The position numbers and the translations under genes were made by a program. Below are positions 11,657 to 21,091 of a stretch of 64,000 nt of DNA, one piece after another. Below the pieces are notes generated by a model that ran no database searches, was not told where the DNA came from, and saw only the letters and a list, made by a program, of their open reading frames with translations. The DNA comes from Panaeolus papilionaceus. Taxonomy: Eukaryota; Basidiomycota; Agaricomycetes; Agaricales. The stretch covers positions 1,736,001-1,800,000 of the forward strand of contig JADNRZ010000005.1 of the NCBI GenBank assembly GCA_015501605.1. Direction: 5' to 3'. The first letter of the stretch is position 1. Every line of letters begins with the position of its first letter.

Positions 11657-11705
11657 GGGGCCCTGCCGTCGTCAGAAAGACGTGTGTTTCAAGAAGCTGT
11701 TGAAG

Positions 11706-12751
11706 ATGCTTGGTCTTAAGTTTGCAGTCGCCACTTTGCTTTCGTTCGCAACACTAGCATCATGCCACTGTGCGTTGTTCTATTTTCGTTGTCATTATTG
11801 CGCTTTTTGACTCATTCCTTGCAGATACCTTCCCCTACCTGGTTCTCGGTGGTCAAAGCAGTGCTGAATGGCAGTACGTTCGCCAGACCAATAATCACTG
11901 GACCAACGGACCTGTAAGCCGATTTTATGATTCACTACAGTCGTCCTCATATGTAGACTGACTTTCTCTTAACAGGTGACCGACGTAAAGAGTCAGGAAT
12001 TCCGATGCTATACAAGTGGTCTGACGGCTACCACTGCCACTGTTCAAGCTGGACAAACTATTGGAATCCGTGCAAATGGTCCTATCGGCCACCCTGGCGT
12101 AGGTTTTGCATATTAAAGTTGTAATGTATCTAGCACTGATCGTGTTTTCATGCTTATTTTCAGGTCGCCAATGTATACATGGCCAAAGCCCCGAGCAGCG
12201 TCAATGGCTGGGATGCTAATGGCAACGTGTGGTTCAAGGTCCATGAAATATCGGCCGTCACCGACGGTGGTAACAGCATCTCCTGGCTGTCCTCTGGTCC
12301 CGATACTATTTCTTTCACCCTTCCTAAGAGCCTGCCAAACGGTGAATACCTTGTTCGCGTTGAGCATATTGCTTTGCACGGCGCGGGTAGCTTTGGTGGT
12401 GGTGAGTCTAATTCCTACTACAATTTTTGCCTGACTAAGTGGATGTCATTTCAGCTCAATTCTACCTCAGCTGTGCTCAAATTAAGGTCACTAATGGTGG
12501 TAGCGGAAACCCTGGACCTTTGGTCGCGATTCCTGGAGTTTACACTGGAAATGAACCAGGAATTCTTATCAACATTTATTGGCGTAAGCACCTTTCTGTT
12601 TTGATTAGAATACATTTACTAAGCACAAACATGTTTCGTGTAGCCGTTCCTACTTCGTACAAGCAACCAGGACCGGTGAGCCAAAATAATCTTTGCTTCT
12701 GTGACCTCATGAGTCTAATTTAACTATGTTTAGGCGGTTTGGAGGGGCTGA
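11706..12751 (+). CDS. AA9 lytic polysaccharide monooxygenase (gene C)
   Basis: Predicted 230 aa. The signal peptide of 20 residues ends in Ser-Cys and the mature protein starts HYTFP. Copper ligands His1 and His70 (IGHPG), second-sphere His144, Gln153 and axial Tyr155 are all present. Six introns; the intron after YTG seen in A and B is absent. The region around residue 25 (NNHWTNG) differs from the NNYQSN of its relatives, and NIYW replaces NIYY near the end, so surface loops near the copper face may differ. Ends AVWRG, TGA at 12749-12751. No CBM1. Confidence 0.95.
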
Positions 12752-13312
12752 AGGAATTCACAATATCAGAAGTATTGCCTTCACGTTCGACGACCTGTTT
12801 GCTCTGCGATCCATGTACCAAATTTCCGTGTCAATTAAAAGAATGTCCTCGCAAACCTCTCACATGGTCATATACTCCTCTTTATCGGACTTGTGACGGT
12901 TGACACATAGCAAGAGCATGGCATCAAGTCCAGGAATCAAGCTTCGGAACATCTGAGCCTCTCCCGTCATTGCCACGTATTCTAATTACCCCGCCTTTGA
13001 ATAGGTTGAGGTATTTTAGGCGAAGCTCTCCGGCTTTATTTTTTATGATATTCCCGATATTATACCTGAAATAATTCTCTCATCTGCTAGTCATGAAATC
13101 CGGACTTTACGCAACAAGAGAATAGATGAATCTCGACCGTTGAAAAACATGGGTGCATTAGTGAGTCTACAAAATTAGCACGCTACAACGACTTCAGATA
13201 CTCATATCCTTGACGCATGCCTCTCAAGGAAGCCGTGAGCGACGTCACTTAAAGTTATAAACATTGTGCGACTGCAAAGGAGCACAATACCAAGACCATC
13301 TCATTATTTCCG
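12752..13312. other. Intergenic, left part of the D-unit duplication
   Basis: Non-coding. From about 12830 it aligns base for base in blocks with 15030 onward. Confidence 0.6.
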
Positions 13313-13564
13313 ATTGGCTAGAGACGTTTATTTCCCCGGTCCCTATGCGACAAAATATATTGAGATCGACATATTCAAACGACATTCACCCATGGATGTT
13401 GGCCATATTCCCCTGTCTCATGCTGCCTGCTCCTTCGAAATGCATGGGCACATGAGCTGGTAGTGGACAATGCTCTGATCGAGGTCATCGAGGCAGCGAA
13501 GTTAACTCGGACTTAAAGGCGTGTGCTTCGAGACAGCAAAATGCCCTCGAGAAGCTGTATAAAA
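13313..13564 (+). promoter_or_regulatory. Promoter of AA9 gene D
   Basis: TTCCGATTGGCT with ATTGG at 13313-13317, and TATAAAA at 13558-13564, 51 bases before the ATG. Confidence 0.6.
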
Positions 13565-13608
13565 GGTTCACTGGCAAAGCACTGTTCTCTCCAGGAAACT
13601 GTTTAACC

Positions 13609-14642
13609 ATGGTTAACTTCAAGCTCGCAGTCGCGTCTCTGCTCTCATTCGCTACTTTGGTTTCATGCCATTGTTAGTCTGACTTTTCTCCGCTTTTTAT
13701 ATTGTGACGATTTATGCTCTCTTCATAGATACATTCCCAACCTTGGTCGTCAATGGTCAAGGTACTGGCGAATGGGTTAACGTCCGCCGGGCTAATAACT
13801 ACCAAAGCAACGGTCCAGTAAGTCCATTTTGCCTCGAACTGCCCCATCTCTGCTAAATGTCTTCTTGTGACACCTTGAAGGTAACAAGCGTCAGTAGCTC
13901 CGATTTCCGATGCTACACATCTGGCACAACTGCTGGAACGGCTACCGTGTCGGCGGGTCAAACTATTGGCATTCGCGCCAATCAAGCTATCTCTCACCCT
14001 GGTGTGCGTTCGCATCACCTTAAAGTATTGCATTGAAACTGAAATTTATAACAATAATAGGTCGCCAACGTCTACATGGCAAAGGCTCCAGGTTCCGTCA
14101 ACGGCTGGGACGGCAGCGGCACTGTTTGGTTCAAGGTACATGAAATATCGGCAGTCACCAACGGCGGAACCAGCATCACCTGGCCATCGACTGGACTCGA
14201 TACGATCTCCTTCACTCTCCCCAAGAGCTTGCCCAATGGCGAGTACCTCGTCCGTGTTGAGCATATTGCTCTGCACAGCGCGTCAACCTTCGGTGGTGGT
14301 AAGTATTTCTCGCACAATACATTGGGAGCACGAATTGACCTGGGGGATCTTATAGCCCAATTCTACATCAGCTGCGCTCAGATCAAGGTAACAAACGGCG
14401 GCAGTGGAACACCCGGACCTTTGGTAGCTATTCCTGGAGTTTACACTGGCAACGAACCAGGAATCGTTATCAACATCTACTACCGTATGATTTACTATTT
14501 TTCTTAATTTCCTGCGACTAACGGGTTATAATAGCCATCCCGACCTCTTACAAGCAGCCCGGACCTGTAAGTTCGATTGTTCAAGGTCGACTCTGGATGA
14601 TAATTCTGAATTGCATTTCTTTAGTCTGTCTGGAGAGGATGA
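13609..14642 (+). CDS. AA9 lytic polysaccharide monooxygenase (gene D)
   Basis: Predicted 230 aa with a signal peptide of 20 residues ending Ser-Cys and a mature start HYTFP. His1, His70 (ISHPG), His144, Gln153 and Tyr155 are all present, so the active site looks complete. Six introns, with the same positions as C, E and F; the second intron at 13818 has a normal GT donor. Ends SVWRG and TGA at 14640-14642. It is the near twin of E: upstream DNA, signal peptide and most exons are almost the same, and D is the copy with the standard residues. Confidence 0.95.
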
Positions 14643-15192
14643 AGCGACTCATCATTCAATCCTTTTTTTGAATTTTCTTATCGCGAATTACTTCCCAAAT
14701 TGTATTATATTGAGCACAAGGATACGCATTTGCGAATGCATGCGGGATGATGGCGCACACACGGCCGTCACCCGTTACGGTACGGTGCGCAGGCCTAGTA
14801 CTACGGACTTGTAAGGATTGTGGGGGCTTAGTTCCTAATCCTCATATCATACAGGTAATAAGCACGACCAAATGATATATTGGAAGGATTACTACGAGTA
14901 CGATAAGGATGATATGGGCTAACCTAAGGTTAATCAGAGGTGCGTGCACACACAAGCATGCGCCGACGTCCTCTAAACCAAACAAAGGTAAACGATGGAG
15001 AAGTTTAGGGGCTTCCACTCCCCTTACAGGACTTCCGTGTCAATCAAGAGAATGTCCCCACAAATCCCTCGCATGACCATATACTGTGCTTTATCAAGTT
15101 TGTGATGGTCAGCACATGGCAACAGTATGGAATGAAGCCCAGGGATCAAGCTTCGAAACATCTGAGTCTCTCCCTTTTTTGGGACGTTCAAA

Positions 15193-15313
15193 GTGGACAC
15201 TGCGACGCAGCGCAGCGGCATTTGCAGTGCTCCGAGGGTATCAGTCACATTGGCTTGCTAATGTGATGCTTTTGTGGTGTTGCAGCGCTGCGCAGCTGCG
15301 CCAACTAAACCAC
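15193..15313. mobile_element. Short hairpin (MITE-like) insertion in the E promoter
   Basis: Absent from the matching position upstream of D. Left arm 15193-15226 (GTGG...GCGCAGCGG) and right arm 15279-15313 (GCTGCGCAGCTGCGCC...CCAC) are imperfect inverted copies. The centre is a perfect 7-base stem, TCACATT 15245-15251 with AATGTGA 15260-15266. No coding capacity. A clear target-site duplication could not be defined. Confidence 0.55.
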
Positions 15314-15667
15314 CCTAGTTTCATGTATCCCGAGTACCCCGCCTTTGAATAGGTTGAAGTATTTCAAGTGAAGCTCTCCAGCCTCATTTGTCATGATATT
15401 CCCGATATTATACCTGAATTCATTCTCTAGGCTGCTGGTCGTGAAATTCGGACTTTGGGTCACAGGGCTTATTTGGAGAGAAATGGTGAATCTCGACTGT
15501 TGAAAAACATGGGTGCAATGGTGAGTCTGCAGAACGAGCGCGCTAGAACGACTTCACATACTCATATAATTGATGTATGCCTCTCAAGGTAGCCATATGC
15601 GATGCCGGCTTGTAAACGCCATGTCTCCTTGTAGTTGCACAATACCAAGACTATCTAATTACCTCCG

Positions 15668-15915
15668 ATTGGTTAGAGACGTTTATTTCCGCCAGGCTCC
15701 CTATGCGACAAAATATATTGAGATTGATCCATTCAAGCGGCATTCACCCATGGATGTTGGCCATATTCCCCTATCTCATGCCGCTCCTTCGAAATACATA
15801 GGCACATGAGCTGATAGTGGACAATGCTTCGATCAAGGACATTGAGGCAGCGAAGTTAATTCGTTAAGGGCGTGTGTGTCTAGGTAGAAAAATGTTCTCG
15901 AGAAGAGGTATAAAA
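15668..15915 (+). promoter_or_regulatory. Promoter of AA9 gene E
   Basis: CTCCGATTGGTT with ATTGG at 15668-15672, and TATAAAA at 15909-15915, 51 bases before the ATG. Nearly identical to the D promoter; the hairpin element sits about 350 bases further upstream. Confidence 0.6.
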
Positions 15916-15959
15916 GGCTCACTAACAGAGCAGTATTCTCTCCAGGACGCTGTTTAACC

Positions 15960-17004
15960 ATGGTTAACTTCAAGCTCGCCGTTGCGTTTTTGCTCTCATT
16001 TGCTACTCTGGTTTCATGCCATTGTTCGTCAAAATTTCTCTACCTTCTATTATTTGACAATCGCTTATGATCTCTTCGTAGATACATTCCCAACCTTGGT
16101 CGTCAATGGTCAAGATACTGGCGAATGGGTTAATGTCCGCCAGACTAATAACTACCAAAGCGGTGTTCCAGCAAGTCCTTCTTGCCTCGAACTCCCCCAT
16201 CTATGCTAAATGTCTTATTGTGTCACCTTGAAGGTTACGAACGTAAGTAGCCCTGAGTTACGATGCTACACATCTGGCACAACTGCTGGAACGGCTACCG
16301 TGTCGGCTGGTCAAACTATTGGCATTCGCGCCAATCAGGCTATCTCCCACCCTGGTGTGCGTTCACATCTCCTTAAAGTATTGCATTGAAACTGAAATTT
16401 ATAACAATAATAGGTCGCTAACGTCTACATGGCGAAGGCTCCAGGTTCCGTCAACGGCTGGGACGGAAGCGGCACAGTTTGGTTCAAGGTTCATGAGATC
16501 TCGGCAATCAACAACCTGAACCAATACGGCGAACACATCGTCACCTGGCCTTCGACTGGACTCGACACGATCTCCTTCACTCTCCCCAAGAGCTTGCCCA
16601 ATGGCGAGTACCTTGTCCGTGTTGAGCATATTGCTTTGCAGGCCGCGGCGGCCTTCGGTGGTGGTGAGTATTTCTCGTACAATACATAGAGAACACGAAT
16701 TGACCTGGATAATCCTATAGCCCAATTCTACATCAGCTGCGCTCAGATCAAGGTAACAAACGGTGGCAGTGGAACCCCTGAACCTTTGGTGGCTATTCCT
16801 GGAGTTTACACTGGGTACGAACCTGGGTTGATTTTCTACGTCTACTACCGTATGGTTTACTATCTTTCTCAATTTTCTGTGACTGACGGGTTATGACAGC
16901 CACGACCTCTTACAAGCAACCCGGACCTGTAAGTTCTATTTTCAAAGGTTAACTTTTGATGATAATTCTGAATTGCACCTCTTTAGTCTGTCTGGAGGGG
17001 CTGA
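15960..17004 (+). CDS. AA9 lytic polysaccharide monooxygenase, altered second sphere (gene E)
   Basis: Predicted 233 aa; signal peptide of 20 residues ends Ser-Cys, mature start HYTFP. Copper ligands His1 and His70 (ISHPG), Gln157 and axial Tyr159 are present. The His of the H-x8-Q-x-Y motif is Gln148 here (CAG at 16639-16641; IALQAAAAFGG against IALHSASTFGG in D). It also has INNLNQYGEHIVT in place of VTNGGTSIT, and GLIFYVYYPT in place of GIVINIYYPI near the end. The intron at 16171-16233 starts with GC (gcaagt) where D has GT. All exons stay in frame, so the gene looks maintained rather than dead, but its chemistry may differ. Confidence 0.9.
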
Positions 17005-17165
17005 AGCAAATTTACTATTCAATCCTCTTTTTAAAATTCCTTATCGCAAATTACTATACAATTTGTATTATATCGAGCACAAGAATACGCATTTGCGAAT
17101 GCATGGCCAGATGGATCAGACATATTTATTTTATACTCTAATGGCGGGATGATGGCGCACACACG

Positions 17166-17623
17166 TGGAAATGCATGAGCCGAAAGACAGGCCATGCTTC
17201 TCAGATACCAAGACGGTTCACTCGTCCAAACTTAAACATCGGTCCGTATGTTGGAATTGCTGTGAAGGACGGTTAAGGCGCGCTTCTTCAGCTTGAAGTT
17301 GTTTGGTATAACAGTTGATAATTGAACTGTAAACTCACCTAATTCAACGGGAGATTCGAAGGTCTTATATTCGACGACTCGACATGCGACACAGCGACCA
17401 CAAGGGCACGATGCATGCCGCTCGAAACTGATAAAACAGTATCCAAATATGAATGCGCCTCGTGGTTACTATCTGCTAAGGTAGTTTGCTACGGTTAACA
17501 GTGTCAGAAGATGCATTTCTTAGTGAGTAATTATCCATCTGAATTCATTGACAAGTCACCCTCACCTGCCCCGTTTGTGTCAGCCTCAGGCGCCTCGTTC
17601 ATGTCAGCCGCGACCTCATTCCG
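17166..17623. other. Intergenic, no gene seen
   Basis: No gene, and no ATTGG or TTGTCGGGT motif of the kind seen before A to E. Confidence 0.5.
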
Positions 17624-17632
17624 TATATATAA
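17624..17632 (+). promoter_or_regulatory. TATA box of AA9 gene F
   Basis: TATATATAA, 116 bases before the ATG, twice as far as in the other array genes. Confidence 0.45.
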
Positions 17633-17739
17633 TACCGTATCTACACTTCATTCTGTATCGTAGACTTGGTTATCTATCGATATCCTTCATCTCCTCTCTC
17701 TTGGTCTTGCTCCTGACACAGGGCAACCGATAATTCAAC

Positions 17740-18787
17740 ATGATCATCAACCTTAAGCTGACAATCGCCTGTTTATTAGCGTTTGGGACACTCGCTTCCT
17801 GCCATTGTAAGTTGACGATGTACACATCTAATATACAACCCTACTGACCATGCTACATCGCGTAGACACATTCCCAACTTTGATCGTCAATGGACAAGAT
17901 ACCCCACAGTGGGTTAACGTCCGTCAGACGAACAACCTTTATGACCTCAATCCAGTGAGTTTACCTCCCCTGTCAATGAGCGGCTAGCTGACTTCTAATC
18001 GACCCATGACTAGGTAAAGGATGTTAAAAGTATAGACCTACGATGCTATACCAGCAGCACAGCGTCGCCTGGAACAGCTACAGTTGCAGCTGGCCAGACA
18101 ATTGGATTCCGTGCGAGCCAGGCCCTTTACCATGCTGGTGTACAATAATTTCTTGACATTGGCGTTCATTCCAGGCCGCTGATTCTCCCCATACTCTACA
18201 TATATAGGTCGTAAACGTCTACATGGCCAAAGCACCAGGAAGCGTCAGCGGTTGGGACGGCTCAGGCACCGTTTGGTTCAAAGTCCACGAGATATCTGCC
18301 ATCACTAATGGCGGTACCACCATATTGTGGCCTGCCACTGGTATTGAAACAATCTCTTTCACGCTTCCAAAGAGCCTCCCGAATGGTGAATATCTTGTGC
18401 GGATTGAACAGATTGCCTTACATGCAGCAGCCGCAGCAGGCGGTGGTAAGTTTTGCCCTTATAAAATCGTTCGACGGGAATCTGAGCTGTTTCGATAGTT
18501 GAATTTTATCTGGGTTGCGGTCAGGTTAAAGTTATAAACGGTGGTAGCGGTACTCCAGGGCCATTGGTCGCGATACCTGGTGTTTATACTGGAGACGAGC
18601 CAGGTATCAAGATTGATATTTACTATCGTAAGTTCTTATCGCCCCCTTTCGTTCGAAAGTTAACCTATATTTACTTCAATAGCTACTCCTGCTTCGTATA
18701 CCCAACCTGGACCTGTATGTGTACCTCTCAACTGGTCTTGTACACATTTTCTAAATCAACTTTTTGTAGGCTGTCTGGAGGGGTTGA
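17740..18787 (+). CDS. AA9 lytic polysaccharide monooxygenase, Gln-to-Glu variant (gene F)
   Basis: Predicted about 232 aa. The signal peptide of 21 residues ends Ser-Cys and the mature start is HYTFP. Second copper His is His71 (LYHAG). The motif His is kept (ALHAAAAAGG) but the conserved Gln is Glu (VEFYLGCGQ, GAA at 18501-18503); the axial Tyr is kept. Six introns in the C to F pattern. NNLYDLN replaces NNYQSN, and an alanine-rich run lies by the active site. The frame is open and splice sites are canonical. Family knowledge: the Gln takes part in handling oxygen at the copper, so activity may be changed or reduced. Confidence 0.9.
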
Positions 18788-19228
18788 AGAGCGTGCTTAT
18801 TTATTAAATAAAGTGCTAAATGGTATTTGTATCTCTATCTATGCCTGTCGTGCAGACATTTTATCAGATAAGAACATATTTGTGCCTTGTCGAATTATCA
18901 GCGAGAGACGATCACGCCTGCTGCACCAAACTATGTTTCGGCGCTTATTATCCGACGTTGATCCTCAGCCATATCTCCGTTATCAAATTATCCGCATTTT
19001 AACCCCAGTGCACACTCGCTCTTCGGCATGATTCTAAATTGAAACCCGAGGCTCTTCGTTGTAAAAGGGTCCAAGTTGCTTCCACCGCCAACGATGCCAA
19101 TCAGGTACGTGACGCATAAAGAAACGGACCACGAGCGCTTGCCGCTTCGCCCGACCCCACTCGCATCATTGACACCGAACTCCACTGATAGCTAAGCGAG
19201 TGGAGCTGAAATGTTCAGTCTCGTCAAT
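18788..19228. other. Intergenic, no gene seen
   Basis: No gene or clear repeat. Confidence 0.5.
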
Positions 19229-19498
19229 TTGTCGGGTCCTAGGAGGCTTGCCGTCTGTTGCCGTGCGCGGCTGCCAGCGTTGGGTGGTTGGAACGCATGC
19301 TCTGCACCTCGTAGCGGTGACAAACCTCTGTTATCATTTGTCCTACACCTGGCATATATTTAGCTTGCTCAGGGGGGCTTGAAGAGGTGTTTCTGAGCAG
19401 TAAAAATAAGCCAGTCTTTAGCGACGAACCACATGAGTGGTGAGGAGCAAGTTATCGCGAGGTTGAGAACTAGATATTGCCGCGCAGAGGCTATAAAA
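19229..19498 (+). promoter_or_regulatory. Promoter of AA9 gene G
   Basis: TTGTCGGGT at 19229-19237 within TCTCGTCAATTTGTCGGGT, which matches the B copy at all but one position, and TATAAAA at 19492-19498, 51 bases before the ATG. Confidence 0.55.
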
Positions 19499-19548
19499 GT
19501 GAGTCTTGAGTGGCAGATAAAGTAGTAGTGTCGTTTCTGCTTTTGAAA

Positions 19549-20711
19549 ATGCTCGCTTTAAAACTCGCGTCGCTGGCCTCTTTCGCTACTTTGGTAGCAG
19601 CTCACTGTATGTGATACAACATTATGAAGCATTCGCGGGCGCCTCTTATCTGATCACTATCACACCTTAGACACCTTCCCGTCACTGATTGTCAACGGTG
19701 CTAAAACTCCGGAATGGACAAACGTTCGAAAGACGAACAACTTCAACACTCAAGCTCCCGTATGTATTCGTACCTCAGCACTGTTCCATGAAAGGCTTAT
19801 TCCAAATTCCACTATAACTTTATATATTATATTTAGGTCACCGATGTAAACAGCGCTGATTTCCGATGCTACACCTCGCAGACAGGCGCATCGGCTCAAA
19901 CCATCGATGTTGCTGCAGGATCGACTTTGGGAATAGCTAGTAACGGGAACATCTATCACGCTGGTGTACGTATGCCCACCTTTTCTTGAATCCAAGGCTG
20001 TTTCTTACCCGTGGTTGCCTCGAAGGTTGTGAACGTTTACATGGCCAAGGCACCGGGTGACGTCTCTAGCTGGGACGGCAGTGGCACTGTTTGGTTCAAG
20101 GTAAGTTAAAATGACACAGAAAAGCACGAGATAGTTAATAAAACTGCGTGCAGGTGCATGAAATCACCGCTGTCACAAACGGCGGCTCTTCCATCTCTTT
20201 CCCTGCCGAAGGTGGGCTTTATCAATGTCTTCGATGCCTAGTCCTTTGTCGGTCTCTTATACTCGTTTCCAGGTTTGGAGAGCGTCTCATTCACCGTGCC
20301 AAAGAACCTTCCTTCTGGACAGTACTTCGTCCGAATGGAAGCTATCGCTCTACATGCTGCAGGCACATACCAGGGAGGTGCGTAGATTTCCAATCAACTC
20401 CGAGCTTACTTATCAATGCGTCTTGATAGCGCAATTCTACATTTCATGCGGCCAGATCAACGTCACTGGTGGTGGAAGTGGAAGCCCAGGCCCCCTCGTC
20501 GCGATTCCAGGAGTATACACCGGAAATGAGCCTGGTATCATGATCAACATTTATTACCGTAGGTTACTATCGTGCCTGCTCCAGATTGCGTGTTGACGAG
20601 GCATTTTAGCTATTCCTACCTCATACACCCAGCCTGGACCCGTAAGTGCAAAACTTTTCTAGATTGTTCCTCTATCTAACGCTTCCATAAAAGGCTGTCT
20701 GGCAAGGATAA
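19549..20711 (+). CDS. AA9 lytic polysaccharide monooxygenase (gene G)
   Basis: Predicted about 230 aa; 18-residue signal peptide ending Ala-Ala, mature start HYTFP. His1, the second His (IYHAG), the motif His ([10 protein letters not shown]) and AQFYISC are all present. Eight introns: the six common positions plus two unique ones, after WFK (20101-20153) and after PAEG (about 20211-20272). It is the most diverged member by sequence (ends AVWQG, TAA at 20709-20711) and the last of the array. The upstream motif links it to A and B rather than to its neighbours C to F. No CBM1. Confidence 0.93.
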
Positions 20712-21091
20712 ACGCGTGTCTGAAAGAGTTAAAGTTGTATTTTTTAGTTCTATATATGTATACCCAAATTCTGCTCCATTTGAACGACCTAAATCGATCT
20801 CCATGCGAACGACACAAGTCTCGTCAGACAAAGTCAATCATGATGAATCCCAGAGAAAGTCAGTTGAGATATAGAGATTGGAGTGCGCAGTCACTGAATA
20901 CCATTGAGAACGTGTTTTACGCGAGTTCGACGTGTTCAAGGTGTGATGGGCGGTGTTGAGGATGAAATGATGGCATTGTTTGGCAAAAGCTTGTTTGTAG
21001 CGACGTGGCGGGGTTGATGGCTTGAAATCTCATAACTCGGGATAACTTGTCACGACCTCCTCCTCCAAACTCTGCTACAAATCCCTTCTTA
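20712..21091. other. Intergenic, no gene seen
   Basis: Spacer between the LPMO array and SEC24; nothing recognised. Confidence 0.5.

Larger units (their letters stand above)
12830..14800 (+). repeat. Tandem duplication unit 1 (promoter and gene D)
   Basis: The segment upstream of D, gene D itself and the 3' flank up to GATGATGGCGCACACAC near 14747 recur in order at about 15030-17165. Shared landmarks include TTCCGTGTCAAT, CCCCGCCTTTGAATAGGTTGA, TGATATTCCCGATATTATACC, TGTTGAAAAACATGGGTGCA and CACCCATGGATGTTGGCCAT. Confidence 0.85.
15030..17165 (+). repeat. Tandem duplication unit 2 (promoter and gene E)
   Basis: Direct copy of 12830-14800. It differs mainly by a hairpin insertion of about 120-150 bases near 15180-15325 and an insertion of about 40 bases after 17100. 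Confidence 0.85.
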
